Of a stretch of DNA of 64,000 nucleotides, positions 17,860 through 27,256 are shown piece by piece. Made by a program: the position numbers and the translations under genes. The notes below the pieces were generated by a model that searched no databases, had not been told where the DNA came from, and saw only the letters and a program-made list of their open reading frames with translations. Origin of the DNA: Herbihabitans rhizosphaerae (GTDB lineage: Bacteria; Actinomycetota; Actinomycetes; Mycobacteriales; Pseudonocardiaceae). Within the stretch, counting starts at the first letter, position 1. Each line of letters begins with the position of its first letter. The DNA lies in NCBI RefSeq assembly GCF_004216555.1, contig NZ_SGWQ01000016.1, positions 62,001 to 126,000 of the forward strand, in the 5' to 3' direction.

Positions 17860-18761
17860 GCCCGCGGCACCGGGACCGCGCGCAGCTCGTTGGCCAACAG
17901 CAGTGGGAGCAGGAGCACGGATCGCCTGCGGTCGACGGAGAAGTCCGCGATCCCGGACGGCACGACGAGCCCGGGAACGAGGGCGGACGCGGTGCCGTCG
18001 TCGGGCAGGTGCCACAGCCCCGGCTGGTTCCACGTGCTGGCCGCGACGCGCCCGTCCGGAAGTACCCGCACGCCGTCCACCGTCGACGCCGGAACGGTGC
18101 GGCTCCCGGTGACCGTGCCGCACAGGTCCAGGGTGAGCACCCGGTCGGCGCCCCTGGTCGCCACGAGCAGCGAGTCGCCGTGCAGCACGATGCCGTTCGG
18201 CTGGCTGAGATGCGTGCCCCGCGCGACGGTGTGCACCCGGCCGTCGCGGTCGATCCGGTAGACCGCGTCGGTGCCCACCGGGACCAGCGTGCCGCTCGGG
18301 TCCGGGGCGATGCCGCTGTCGGTGACGAACAGGTCGCCGTGCGGGCCCACGGTGATGTCGTTGAGGAACGAGGCGCCTCTGATCGGGATCTCGGCCACCG
18401 GCCTGCCGGTTCGCCGGTCGAACCCGCGCACCGTGTCGATGTCGGCGGTCCACAGGACCTGCGGGGTGAGCGCGAGCCCCTTCGGCGCGTGCAGGGTCAC
18501 GCCGTCGTGGCCGCTGCGCACCCACGGCACGGCGGCGCCGCCCTTCGGGTCGAGCCGGGCGATGAAGCCGTTGCCGTCCTTGGCCGCCGGCGGGCCGTTG
18601 AGGTTGCTCACCAGGTAGGTGTCGGTCCGCTCGTCGTGCAGGACCGATTCCGGGGAGGCGAGGCCCGTCCACACCACTGATGGGTCGCCGTTCGCGGCGA
18701 CCGCGAATCCGGTTAACACAAGACTCAGCGCGGCGACGGCCGCGGCGATTCGAATTCTCAC
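17856..18761 (-). CDS. Exported SMP-30/gluconolactonase-like beta-propeller protein
   Basis: The GTG at 18761 overlaps the stop of the upstream aldo/keto reductase gene (GTGA), fixing the start and giving 301 residues. A signal peptide (RIRIAAAVAALSLVLTGFAVAANG) is followed by propeller repeats such as FLNDITVGPHGDLFVTDSG, LSQPNGIVLHGDSLLVATRG and TVDGVRVLPDGRVAAST, typical of SMP-30/NHL-like folds. The pattern of D/N metal ligands suggests lactonase-type activity, but the substrate is unknown. The tight coupling to an exported reductase implies a joint pathway outside the membrane. Confidence 0.8.
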   Translation of the reverse strand: MRIRIAAAVAALSLVLTGFAVAANGDPSVVWTGLASPESVLHDERTDTYLVSNLNGPPAAKDGNGFIARLDPKGGAAVPWVRSGHDGVTLHAPKGLALTPQVLWTADIDTVRGFDRRTGRPVAEIPIRGASFLNDITVGPHGDLFVTDSGIAPDPSGTLVPVGTDAVYRIDRDGRVHTVARGTHLSQPNGIVLHGDSLLVATRGADRVLTLDLCGTVTGSRTVPASTVDGVRVLPDGRVAASTWNQPGLWHLPDDGTASALVPGLVVPSGIADFSVDRRRSVLLLPLLLANELRAVPVPRA

Positions 18762-19798
18762 AGTTTCACCATTCCGTCGAAAGTCTTTCCCGGATACCAC
18801 GGAACCGAGTCGATCTGGTCGAACCCGGGAACCGTCTTCATGTACTCGACCATTTCTCCGCGTGTGGATTCGTCAGGCAGCCGGCCGCGCATCGCGCCGA
18901 GATTCTCGGCCATGTGGTCCGGGTTCGTCGTGGCCGGCAGCACGCAGGTGACCGCCGGATGCGAGATCACGTACTTCAGGAAGAACTGCGACCAGTTTTC
19001 ACAGTCGAACCGCCGCGCGAACGCCGGCAGCCGCCTGCCCTCGACGATCCGGTGCAGGCGGGCCTTCTCCAATGCCATGTTGACCAGGACGGCGACCTTG
19101 TGCTCCGCAGCGAGCGGAAGAATTCGCTCCTCGGCCGCACGCATGAATATCGAGTAGCGCACCTGCACGAAGTCGACGTCTCCCGTGCGAATCCACTGGT
19201 CCAGTGCGTGATAGTATGAAATGACATGGTGTGTGACTCCAACGAATCGAATTCGTCCTTCCTTCTTCCAGTTCCGCAGAATGGGTACGTTCATCTCCGC
19301 ATTCGTCAGACTGTGCACCTGCATGAGATCGATCTTGTCCCGCCACAGCCGCCGTCGCGATTGCTCGAACGCGCCACTGATGTGACTGGTGTCGCTCAGG
19401 TACTCGCCGGTCGACCACGCCTTGTTCGCGATGAACAACTGGTCTGCCACGCCCATCGAATTGATGAAGTCGCCGATGTTCACCTCGGAGTACCCGTACA
19501 GCGGCGACGTGTCCAGCAGCTTTCCGCCGCCCTCCACGAACCGCCGCAGCACCTCGGCCAGATGGGCTCGCGGCGCGCCCGCTTTCTTGTCGAACGTCAT
19601 GAACGAGCCCACGCCGACGACGGGCACCCGCTCGCCGGTGCGCGGAACCACCCTGGTGATCACGTCGCGCTGCCGCGGCTGGACGGCGGCCGCTGCCGGG
19701 GTCGGGCTCGCGGTGCCGGCGGCCGCGGCGGCACCGAGGCCGGCGGCGGCTTTGATCACGGTTCGGCGGGACGGCTGATCGCTGGATGTCACGGCCAC
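18758..19798 (-). CDS. Tat-exported aldo/keto reductase
   Basis: The 346-residue product has an N-terminal Tat signal (SRRTVIKAAAGLGAAAAAGTASPTPAAAA). The barrel follows: GGGKLLDTSPLYGYSE carries the catalytic Asp and Tyr, then NKAWSTG with the Lys, the VHSLTN strand, GVTHHV and the C-terminal TNPDHMAENL. An exported NADPH-type enzyme is unusual; Tat allows it to leave folded with cofactor. It forms a two-gene operon with the beta-propeller gene and is divergent from an AraC regulator, the likely controller. Confidence 0.9.
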   Translation of the reverse strand: MAVTSSDQPSRRTVIKAAAGLGAAAAAGTASPTPAAAAVQPRQRDVITRVVPRTGERVPVVGVGSFMTFDKKAGAPRAHLAEVLRRFVEGGGKLLDTSPLYGYSEVNIGDFINSMGVADQLFIANKAWSTGEYLSDTSHISGAFEQSRRRLWRDKIDLMQVHSLTNAEMNVPILRNWKKEGRIRFVGVTHHVISYYHALDQWIRTGDVDFVQVRYSIFMRAAEERILPLAAEHKVAVLVNMALEKARLHRIVEGRRLPAFARRFDCENWSQFFLKYVISHPAVTCVLPATTNPDHMAENLGAMRGRLPDESTRGEMVEYMKTVPGFDQIDSVPWYPGKTFDGMVKL

Positions 19799-19927
19799 TC
19801 CTCGGGTCTCGAAATCCGTTGCGGCACATGGTGTTCCGTGACAACGGCGGTGTCTTTCAGGTTTGTGCGGTTACACGTTCTCGCTGCCTTCACGCGGCAC
19901 ACACGCGCGTCGCGGACACTCGGGCAC

Positions 19928-20776
19928 ATGCCGGCGCCCCCTTCGCTCCGCAAGCACGCCGGGCGCCACCTGTCGAAGGTGGCGCGCGACTGGAACGGGC
20001 TGCGCTTCGAGGTGGGCACGTGGCGGGCCGACCCGCCGGGGGAGGGCGTCGTCCGGCAGGCGGACGAGCACGTGGTGTTCGTGACCTTCTCCGGGGTCAC
20101 CAGTCGCACCAGGACCTGGCTCGACGGCGGGCAGGACTACGTGGGCGCGGACTTCCCCGGCGCGGTGTCGCTGATCCCGGCCGGGCACGACCGGCGGGCG
20201 TGGCACGAGGGCGGCATGATCGAGTACGCCACGATCCAGCTCAGCACGCATCTGATGCCGCACGGCCACCCCCGGTTGCGCGGCTTCACCAATCAGCAGG
20301 ACCCGTTCGTGCTGCAGTTGGCAGACGCGCTGCGTACCGAAGCGAGGGCGGCCGACACCGCGGGCCGGCTGTTCGCGGACAGCGTGGCCACCACACTGGG
20401 GCTGTACCTGCTGCGCCGCCACACCGATACGCCTCTCGAGTTTCGGGCAGTCAACCTCACCGGGCGGCGACTGCGGCTGGTGCTCGACCACATCGCGGAG
20501 AACCTCGCGGGCGACGTGTCGCTCGCCGACCTGGCCGAGGTGGCCGGTATGGACGTGCACCGGTTCGCGCGGGCGTTCAAGGCGGCCACCGGTCAGCCGC
20601 CGCACCGGTACGTCGTCGCGCGCCGGGTGGATCGTGCGGCGGAGCTGCTGACGGCGACCGCACTGCCCATCGCGGAGATCGCCCACCTGGCCGGATTCTC
20701 CAGCCAGAGTCACCTGACCACGGTGTTCCGCAAGGTCCTCGGCGCGACCCCGCACGCGTACCGCCGCGCCTGCTAG
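19928..20776 (+). CDS. AraC family transcriptional regulator
   Basis: The ATG at 19928 gives 282 residues. The N-terminal half is a cupin-like sensor without obvious metal ligands. The C-terminal half carries two helix-turn-helix motifs (about 175-275), VSLADLAEVAGMDVHRFARAFKAATGQPPHRYVVARRVDRAAELL and PIAEIAHLAGFSSQSHLTTVFRKVLGATPHAYR, the full AraC signature. It is divergent from the aldo/keto reductase operon across 129 bases, so that operon is the likely target. Confidence 0.92.
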   Translation: MPAPPSLRKHAGRHLSKVARDWNGLRFEVGTWRADPPGEGVVRQADEHVVFVTFSGVTSRTRTWLDGGQDYVGADFPGAVSLIPAGHDRRAWHEGGMIEYATIQLSTHLMPHGHPRLRGFTNQQDPFVLQLADALRTEARAADTAGRLFADSVATTLGLYLLRRHTDTPLEFRAVNLTGRRLRLVLDHIAENLAGDVSLADLAEVAGMDVHRFARAFKAATGQPPHRYVVARRVDRAAELLTATALPIAEIAHLAGFSSQSHLTTVFRKVLGATPHAYRRAC

Positions 20777-20974
20777 GAGTGCGCTGAACAAGTGGTGGCC
20801 CACCTCCTCGTTGGGCCGTATGTGCATCACCCTCACGTTCTCCGCGCCCTGATGATCTCGGTTGACCTGGGCTTTCTCCGTGGCTGACGGACTTTAGCGG
20901 GCTAAAGTACGCAAAACATGAACGGAGCGGTCGCTAAGTTTCGGACAGCACTACGTTGTTCAGCAGCCGCCTGG
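20777..20974. other. Intergenic stretch with palindrome and a possible gene remnant
   Basis: No intact gene is seen. A perfect palindrome, ACTTTAGC-GG-GCTAAAGT, lies at 20891-20908 and could be an operator or small terminator. On the minus strand, about 20780-20885 reads EKAQVNRDHQGAENVRVMHIRPNEEVGHHLF without a good start, which looks like the tail of a decayed small actinomycete gene. Both readings are tentative. Confidence 0.35.
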
Positions 20975-23854
20975 CTAGCGATGCGCGCGGCTCCACAGGG
21001 CGGGCCAGCCGCCGTTGCCGAGGAGCCTGGCCGGCACGAGTAGGCCGCGCTCGGCGGACAGCTCGACCGGCGCGCCCAGCTCGATCGCCGCCGCCCGGGC
21101 GCGCTGCCACGGGCCGTTCTCGTCGAGCAGATCGGTGGCGGGGAAGCCGGGTACCTCGGTGCTCGTCGCCGGCACGACCCGCACCAGATTGTCCACAGTG
21201 GACTGATCGGCGCAGGTCACCGTGATCGCCAGCGCGCACACCAGCTCGGGTGACGGCCGGCGCGTCACCGACTCGATCAGCGCCGTGTCGTCCGCGCGGA
21301 CGAGATCGCCGACGGCCGCGCGCACCGTCCGCGCCACGACGTCCATCGTGCGCGCCGGCGTGATCTCCGGGCGGCGTACCAGGGCGCGCAACGTGCGGGG
21401 GAGCGACGCGTCCTCGGTGAGCGGGCCGAGCCGGTGCCGCTCGCGCACCTCGGGATCGATGGTGCCGACCGCCGTGGCGAGCGGGCGCACCCCGGTCGCC
21501 CGCCACAGCGTCAGCGCGTCCAACCCGGCGTCCAGCGCGGTGCGCACCAGCTCTGCGTGCCGTTCAGGGCCGAGGCGCCGCAACGCGGTCACGGCCGCGT
21601 CCGGCTCGTGGTCGGCGGGTCGGCCCGGCTGCCCGAGCCCACGGGCCAGGTGCACGTAGACCCGCCGCGCGGAATCGGCCCGCGTCGCGCGCAGCTCCCG
21701 TTCCACCCGAGCGGTCAGCTCTTCGATCAGGGCGGACGGCAGGCGCACGGCGGCCGGGCGGCGGGCCGGGCCCCGGGTGCGCACGCGCACCGGCGGCAGT
21801 GTGCTGGCCGGTGCCGCCGCCGGAGTCTCGGGCGGCGCGAGACCGGCTACCCAGCGCTCGATCGCGCGCGTGCGGTCCTTGTCCAGCTCGTCGTTGAACC
21901 GCGCGCGGATCTCGTTGATCCACCAGCCGCCGGCGCGCTTGCGGATGTCCAGGTTGGCGGCGATGCGGCCGTGGCCGTCCCGCAGCGCCATCAGCACGCA
22001 CTGGCCCTCGCGCGCGTCGTCGGCGTACCACGTGGTGCCGATGCAGTTGCCCATGTAGCTCGACCAGTCGGCGAGCTGCCTCGGCTCGCGCCCGACCTCG
22101 ACGGTCAGCCCGGTGCCGGGGATCACCGACTTGTCCACTGTGGACAGTTCGGCGGGGACCGGGAACGCGCCGACGCTGGCCTCGGTGACCGCCGCGTCCG
22201 CCGCGACGCCGTCCAGCAACTCCGTCCAGGTCTTGCCGCGCGGCGGTGGGGTCGCGCCGAACGCGACGAGCTGGGCCACCCCGGCGGCGGCCAGCGGCAC
22301 CGAGTCGGCTCGCGGCCGGCGGGTCTCCGGCGGTGGTCGCGGCTCGCGGTAGTCGATGCTGGGCGAGTGCCGCTCGTACAGCACGGTCGCGGACTCGTTG
22401 CCGTAGAACGGAGCCAGCGCGTCGGCGAGATCGGCCAGCCACAGCAGATCGTGCGGCCGTTCGACGTCGGCCGGCTGCTCGTCCGGTGCGTCGGCCAGCC
22501 GTTGCGCCAGCGTCCGCGTCGGGCCGTGCTCGTTCGCGTCGGCCAGCGGCGGGTTCTCCCAGGTGCGCGCCGGCCGCGAGAACCCCGCGGTCGTGCGCCA
22601 CGAGTGCAATGTCGGCGTCTCCCACGGTGTGCAGGCGTCCCAGCAGCCGCGCAGCCGCACGTCGTACAGCTCGTCGTCGACGATCTTGGTGATCGCGTCG
22701 AACACCACGACGCCGTAGTTGCGCGCCATGCCGATCCGCTGCTTCACCTGCACCTCGGCCTTGGTACTGACCGTCCGTCCCGGGCGCAGCATCTGAACCA
22801 GGTCGTGCACGTAGCAGCCGGGCCTGGCCGGATGGCTGTAGGCGCCCTTGTCCCGGCGTGCCGCGACATTGCGCGCCTCCTTGGACAGGCACTCGTTCGC
22901 CGCGTGCAGCTCCGCGTAGTGGATCTTCGCGGCCGTCTCCAGCCCCAGGTCGGACACCGCCTTGGCGAACCGCAGCAGCGCGGTCGCGCCGATCGCGTCG
23001 TTCAGCAATCGCCTCAACTCGTTGGCGGTCCAGTCCGCGGGCGGGCGCCAGCGCGCGGCGGCGCCGATCGTCGGGTTCTCGCCGAGGTCCCAGGCGATCC
23101 GCTGCAGGATCGGCGCGTCGAAGTGCGCGCTGAACCGCTCGCGCAGCTTGTCGATCCGCTCGATCCTCACCTGCGTGCCGGGCAGGCGGGCGGCGCGCAG
23201 CCGGCTCGTCCGCTCGGCGCACACCTGCTCCCAGAGGCCGGTGATCAGCGCCAGCCGTCGCGGTCTCGGGTAGCGGGTGAGCACCGGCGACAGGTGTTCG
23301 GCCACGGTGGACGCGGCGCCGTGCGGGAACGGATCGACCTCTTCGGGGGCGCGCAGGGCGAGTACCCGTTCCACCTGTTCCGGCCCGAGGAGATCCGACG
23401 CGGCCGAGGCCAGTTGCAGTGCGGCCCAGCGCTCCTCGGCGATCGCCGTCCGCGCGGCCGCACCCACCGGTTTGGTCGCCGACGGGCCGAACAGCGCGAC
23501 CAGCGTGCCGGTGCGGTCGCCGAGCCGGTGCGCGCCGTCGGCGCCGAGCACCCGCATCGCGGCGAGCACCGCGTCCCGCCGGTCTCCCCGCGCGCCGGCC
23601 AGTCGTGCGGAGCCGAACCCGCCGCCGAGATCGACACCCGCGCCGGCCGCCACATCGCCGTCGGCCACGAGCGCGGTGAGCTGCTTCGTCGCGGCGAGCA
23701 CGGCGTCTGGGGCGGCGTCCGCCGGTCCGACGGCGACCGGGGCGCCGGGCGGGTGCGCGCCGGTCCGCTCCTCGGCCCTGCGCGGCGGGTCACCGGGCAG
23801 CCAGCAGCCCAACTCCGGCCCGGCGACGACGCCGAAGGCCAGGTGGACCGACAT
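20975..23854 (-). CDS. Large PcfJ-like protein of unknown function
   Basis: The product has 959 residues, with the ATG overlapping the stop of the DUF349 gene (TGATG), so the two are coupled. Most of the length is Arg/Ala-rich and helical. Around residues 590-670 it has a PcfJ-like segment: LADWSSYMGNCIGTTWYADD (Cys604) followed by VLMALRDGHGRIAANLDIRKRAGGWWINEIR. PcfJ domains occur in mobile-element and phage-linked proteins of unknown activity. No signal peptide or membrane helix is seen. Palindromes occur at 21191 and 22133. A homolog is not usual in this conserved cluster, so it may be an insertion. Confidence 0.65.
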   Translation of the reverse strand: MSVHLAFGVVAGPELGCWLPGDPPRRAEERTGAHPPGAPVAVGPADAAPDAVLAATKQLTALVADGDVAAGAGVDLGGGFGSARLAGARGDRRDAVLAAMRVLGADGAHRLGDRTGTLVALFGPSATKPVGAAARTAIAEERWAALQLASAASDLLGPEQVERVLALRAPEEVDPFPHGAASTVAEHLSPVLTRYPRPRRLALITGLWEQVCAERTSRLRAARLPGTQVRIERIDKLRERFSAHFDAPILQRIAWDLGENPTIGAAARWRPPADWTANELRRLLNDAIGATALLRFAKAVSDLGLETAAKIHYAELHAANECLSKEARNVAARRDKGAYSHPARPGCYVHDLVQMLRPGRTVSTKAEVQVKQRIGMARNYGVVVFDAITKIVDDELYDVRLRGCWDACTPWETPTLHSWRTTAGFSRPARTWENPPLADANEHGPTRTLAQRLADAPDEQPADVERPHDLLWLADLADALAPFYGNESATVLYERHSPSIDYREPRPPPETRRPRADSVPLAAAGVAQLVAFGATPPPRGKTWTELLDGVAADAAVTEASVGAFPVPAELSTVDKSVIPGTGLTVEVGREPRQLADWSSYMGNCIGTTWYADDAREGQCVLMALRDGHGRIAANLDIRKRAGGWWINEIRARFNDELDKDRTRAIERWVAGLAPPETPAAAPASTLPPVRVRTRGPARRPAAVRLPSALIEELTARVERELRATRADSARRVYVHLARGLGQPGRPADHEPDAAVTALRRLGPERHAELVRTALDAGLDALTLWRATGVRPLATAVGTIDPEVRERHRLGPLTEDASLPRTLRALVRRPEITPARTMDVVARTVRAAVGDLVRADDTALIESVTRRPSPELVCALAITVTCADQSTVDNLVRVVPATSTEVPGFPATDLLDENGPWQRARAAAIELGAPVELSAERGLLVPARLLGNGGWPALWSRAHR

Positions 23855-25221
23855 CAGCGTGAGGCGACGGCGTTCTCCGCGGCGGCGAGCCACTCCCGCC
23901 ACTGCGCGGCCTGCGCCTCGGCCTGCTTGGCCCGCTTCTCGTCACCGGCCTCGTGTGCCTTGGCCGCCTGCGCCTCGAACTGCTCGACCCGGTCACGGAA
24001 CTGCTTGGCCCGCGCCTCCGCCTCGGGGTCGGTGCGCCGCCACTGCGCGTCCGCCGCGCCCCGCACCTTCTCCTCCACGGCGCGCAGCCGGCCCTCCAGC
24101 TCGCGGATCCGCTCGCGCGGCACCTTGCCGACCTGCTCCCAGCGCTCCTGGATGCGGTTCAGCGCGGCGCGCGCGGCGTCCAGGTCACCGCGCGGGTTGA
24201 TCTTCTCCGCCTCGGCGAGCAGCTCTTCCTTCTTCTTGGCGTTCTCGGCGAACTCGGCGTCCCGTGAGTTGAACACCTCCGACCGGCGTGCGAAGAACTT
24301 GTCCTGCGCGGCGCGGAACCGCTGCCACAGGTCGTCGTCGGCGTCCTTCGGCGCGCGGCCGGCGGCCTTCCACTCGGCCATCAGCGCCTTGTACCGCCCG
24401 GCGGTCGGGCCCCAGTCCTCGGAGTCGGACAGCGACTCGGCCTCCTCGACCAGCTCCTGCTTGCGCACCTTGGCACCGGCGCGCTGGCGGTCCAGGTCGG
24501 CGAAGTGCGCGCCGCGCCTGCGGTTGAACGTGTCCCGGGCCTTGGAGAAGCGCTTCCACAGCACGTCGTCGGTTTTGCGGTCGACGCCCTTGATCGTCTT
24601 CCACTCGTCCAGGATGCCGCGGATCCGGTCGCCGGCGACCTTCCACTGAGTGGACTCCGAGGCGATCTGCTCGACCTCTTCGGCGAGCTTCTCCTTGCGC
24701 CGCACGGCATCCGTGCGCGCCTGCTCGCGCGCCTTCTTGACGTTGGCCAGCGCCTGCTCGGCGTGCGCCAGCACGTGGTTCAGCCGTGCCTCCAGCGCGG
24801 CGAGGTCGCCGACGACCGCGGCGGTGGCCAGCGACTCCTTGATGTGCTTGGCGTTGGACGCGGCGTGCTTCGGGTCGCCCGATCCGGAGGTCAGCCGCGT
24901 CTCCAGCAGTTCGACCTCGGTGCGCACGTCGTCGAACCGGCGGGCGAAGTGGGCCAGGCCCTCCTCGGGCGCGCCAGCCTGCCAGGAGCCGATCGCGCGT
25001 TCGCCGTCGGCGGTCTTGACGTAGACCGTGCCCTCGTCGCCGACCCGCCCCCACGCGCCGGGGTTGGACTCCGCGGCGGGGACCGGCGGCGCTTCCTTGC
25101 GCATCGGCGCCGGGGTCGGGGCGTGGCTCACCACCTCGGGCGTGACCTGGGGACTTGTGGGTTCGGTCGACTGGTCCGCCACGCTGCCGGGGCCGGGCTC
25201 ACCGTCGTTGTTCGAGGTCAC
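23854..25221 (-). CDS. DUF349 repeat protein
   Basis: The GTG at 25221 (GGGAGGATCCC upstream) gives 455 residues; the longer frame, running back into the miaA region, is rejected. After a Pro/Glu-rich N terminus come repeated DUF349 units of about 70 residues, each with a W at fixed spacing (DEWKTIKGVDRKTDDVLWKRFSKARDTFNRRR; MAEWKAAGRAPKDADDDLWQRFRAAQDKFFARR; RIQERWEQVGKVPRERIRELEGRLRAVEEKV), and a coiled-coil tail. A DUF349 gene lies between miaB and miaA in mycobacteria too. The function is not established; related repeats are tied to stress and RNA roles. Confidence 0.88.
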   Translation of the reverse strand: MTSNNDGEPGPGSVADQSTEPTSPQVTPEVVSHAPTPAPMRKEAPPVPAAESNPGAWGRVGDEGTVYVKTADGERAIGSWQAGAPEEGLAHFARRFDDVRTEVELLETRLTSGSGDPKHAASNAKHIKESLATAAVVGDLAALEARLNHVLAHAEQALANVKKAREQARTDAVRRKEKLAEEVEQIASESTQWKVAGDRIRGILDEWKTIKGVDRKTDDVLWKRFSKARDTFNRRRGAHFADLDRQRAGAKVRKQELVEEAESLSDSEDWGPTAGRYKALMAEWKAAGRAPKDADDDLWQRFRAAQDKFFARRSEVFNSRDAEFAENAKKKEELLAEAEKINPRGDLDAARAALNRIQERWEQVGKVPRERIRELEGRLRAVEEKVRGAADAQWRRTDPEAEARAKQFRDRVEQFEAQAAKAHEAGDEKRAKQAEAQAAQWREWLAAAENAVASR

Positions 25222-25384
25222 CGGGATCCTCCCTCTCCACGCATGCGTGCCCGAGGCATGCTCGGGCGCCCCGCGTCCGGGGCCAAGCACAGTAGGCACC
25301 GAAAAGTGTTCGGTGCCACCGGCGCATTCAAACAGGTCACGTCGCTTCTGGGTAGGAGAGGGCCGAAAGGTAGCGTCGACTGCC

Positions 25385-26308
25385 GTGATCGTTCGTGCCG
25401 CGGTGAACCCTCGTCCGGTGGCCGTGGTCGGGCCGACCGCGACCGGCAAGTCCGACCTGGCCGTGGAGTTGGCGCTGCGCCTGGGCGGCGAGGTGATCAA
25501 CGCCGACGCGATGCAGCTCTACCGGGGCATGGACATCGGCACCGCGAAGATCACCACGGCCGGGCGGCGCGGCGTGCCGCACCATCTGCTCGACGTCCTC
25601 GACGTGACCGAGACCGCCTCGGTCGCCGCGTACCAGCGCGACGCGCGCGCGTGCGTGGAGCGGCTGCTGGACGCCGGCCGGGTGCCGGTCGTGGTCGGCG
25701 GATCGGGCCTGTACGTGCAGTCCATTGTGGACGATCTGGACTTCCCCGGCACCGATCCGGATGTGCGCGCGCGGCTGGAGTCGGAGCTGGCCGAAGCCGG
25801 CGCGGACGTGTTGTACCGGCGCCTCGCCGAGCGGGATCCCGTTGCGGCACAAGCGATCCTGCCGAGCAACGGGCGGCGGATCGTGCGTGCGCTGGAGGTG
25901 ATCGAGCTGACCGGGCGCCCGTTCTCGGCGAACATGCCGCGTCCCGGCCCGGCCCGCTACGGCACCGTCCTCATCGGACTCGACCGCGAGCCGGGCGCGC
26001 TGGACGAGCGGGTCGACGAGCGGGTGCGGCGGATGTTCGAGGCCGGGCTCGCCGACGAGACGCGGGAACTGGAGAACCAGGGTTTGCGGCTCGGGCGCAC
26101 CGCGTCCCGCGCGCTCGGCTACCAGCAGGTGCTCGACGAGTTCGACGGTGACCACGACATGGACGCCGCCGCTGCCGCGACCGCCAAGGCCACCCGCCGG
26201 TTCGTGCGCCGCCAGCGGTCCTGGTTCCGCCGCGACAAGCGGATCACGTGGTTGGAGGCGGCCACGCCCGGTCTGGTCGAGCACGCGGCCGCGATCGTCG
26301 CCGACTAA
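25385..26308 (+). CDS. miaA: tRNA dimethylallyltransferase (MiaA)
   Basis: The product has 307 residues from GTG 25385; GTG 25403 is an alternative, and neither has a strong ribosome site. It transfers the dimethylallyl group to A37 of tRNAs, making the substrate of MiaB. The P-loop GPTATGKSDLAVELA starts at residue 16; then come NADAMQLYRGMDIGTAK, the HHLLDVLDVTE loop, GGSGLYVQSIVDDLDFPGTDP and the C-terminal ALGYQQVLDEFDG. It is divergent from the DUF349 gene and ends at a 19-base-pair hairpin. Confidence 0.96.
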   Translation: MIVRAAVNPRPVAVVGPTATGKSDLAVELALRLGGEVINADAMQLYRGMDIGTAKITTAGRRGVPHHLLDVLDVTETASVAAYQRDARACVERLLDAGRVPVVVGGSGLYVQSIVDDLDFPGTDPDVRARLESELAEAGADVLYRRLAERDPVAAQAILPSNGRRIVRALEVIELTGRPFSANMPRPGPARYGTVLIGLDREPGALDERVDERVRRMFEAGLADETRELENQGLRLGRTASRALGYQQVLDEFDGDHDMDAAAAATAKATRRFVRRQRSWFRRDKRITWLEAATPGLVEHAAAIVAD

Positions 26309-26365
26309 GAGGTTGCGCGGATTGGGGCCCGCGCAGCAGGCATTCGCCCAATTCGCGTGACCTCT
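26308..26365 (+). terminator. Hairpin between miaA and dapF
   Basis: The arms 26308-26326 and 26347-26365 pair over 19 positions, of which three are G-U wobbles in RNA, around a 20-base loop. It begins in the miaA stop codon and ends 12 bases before dapF. Because three pairs are wobbles, it would be a better terminator for plus-strand RNA than for minus-strand RNA. Confidence 0.65.
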
Positions 26366-26377
26366 AGGCTGGGCCAC

Positions 26378-27223
26378 ATGGGTATCTCGTTCGTCAAGGG
26401 GCACGGCACCGAGAACGACTTCGTGCTGCTGCCCGACCCGGACGGACAGCTCGACCTGACGCCCGAGCGGGTCCGCGCGCTGTCCGACCGGCACGGCGGG
26501 ATCGGCGCGGACGGCGTGCTGCGCGTGGTGCGTGCGTCGCAGGTGCCGGACGCGCCCGAGGGTGTCACCCCCGACGTGTGGTTCATGGACTACCGCAACG
26601 CCGACGGTTCGATATCGGAGATGTGCGGCAACGGCGTGCGGGTGTTCGCCCGCTACCTGGTCGACTCCGGGTTGGCCGAGCCGGGCGAGCTGGTCGTCGG
26701 CACCCGCGCGGGCGACCGTCCGGTGGTGGTGCACGGCGACGGCTCGGTCACCGTGCAGATGGGGCCGGCGACACTGCGCGGGCGCTCGTCGGCCACGGTC
26801 GGCGGCACCGCGTACTCGGGTGTGGCGGTGGACGTGGGCAATCCGCACCTGGCCTGCATCGTGCTCGGCGGCCCGGACGAACTGGCCGGGCTGGACCTCG
26901 CCGTGCCGCCCGGTCACGACCCGGTGCTGTTCCCGCACGGCGTGAACGTGGAGTTCCTCGCCGTGCTCGACAGTGGCGACAGTGGGGACACGCTGCGGAT
27001 GCGGGTGCACGAGCGCGGTGTCGGCGAGACCCGGTCCTGCGGTACCGGCACGGTCGCCGCCGTGACCGCCGCGCTGCACGCCCGCGGTGACGACGCCGGC
27101 GCGATGACCGTGGAGGTGCTCGGCGGGCGCGTCTCGGTGACCGTCGGCGACGGTCAGAGCACCCTCACCGGGCCCGCGGTGTTCGTGGCACACGGTGAGG
27201 TCGCTCCGGCACTCTGGGGTTGA
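26378..27223 (+). CDS. dapF: Diaminopimelate epimerase (DapF)
   Basis: The ATG at 26378 gives 281 residues; the frame upstream is not needed. It converts LL- to meso-diaminopimelate for lysine and peptidoglycan. Both catalytic cysteines are present: Cys83 in EMCGNGVRVFARY and Cys221 in TRSCGTGTVA, with GxGADG (42-47) and the VDVGNPHLA segment between. The cofactor-free mechanism uses the two thiols as acid/base pair. It lies between miaA and hflX as in other actinobacteria. Confidence 0.97.
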   Translation: MGISFVKGHGTENDFVLLPDPDGQLDLTPERVRALSDRHGGIGADGVLRVVRASQVPDAPEGVTPDVWFMDYRNADGSISEMCGNGVRVFARYLVDSGLAEPGELVVGTRAGDRPVVVHGDGSVTVQMGPATLRGRSSATVGGTAYSGVAVDVGNPHLACIVLGGPDELAGLDLAVPPGHDPVLFPHGVNVEFLAVLDSGDSGDTLRMRVHERGVGETRSCGTGTVAAVTAALHARGDDAGAMTVEVLGGRVSVTVGDGQSTLTGPAVFVAHGEVAPALWG

Positions 27224-27256
27224 CCGCCGCTAATCGTTCGTCTGTTCGGCCGAACC

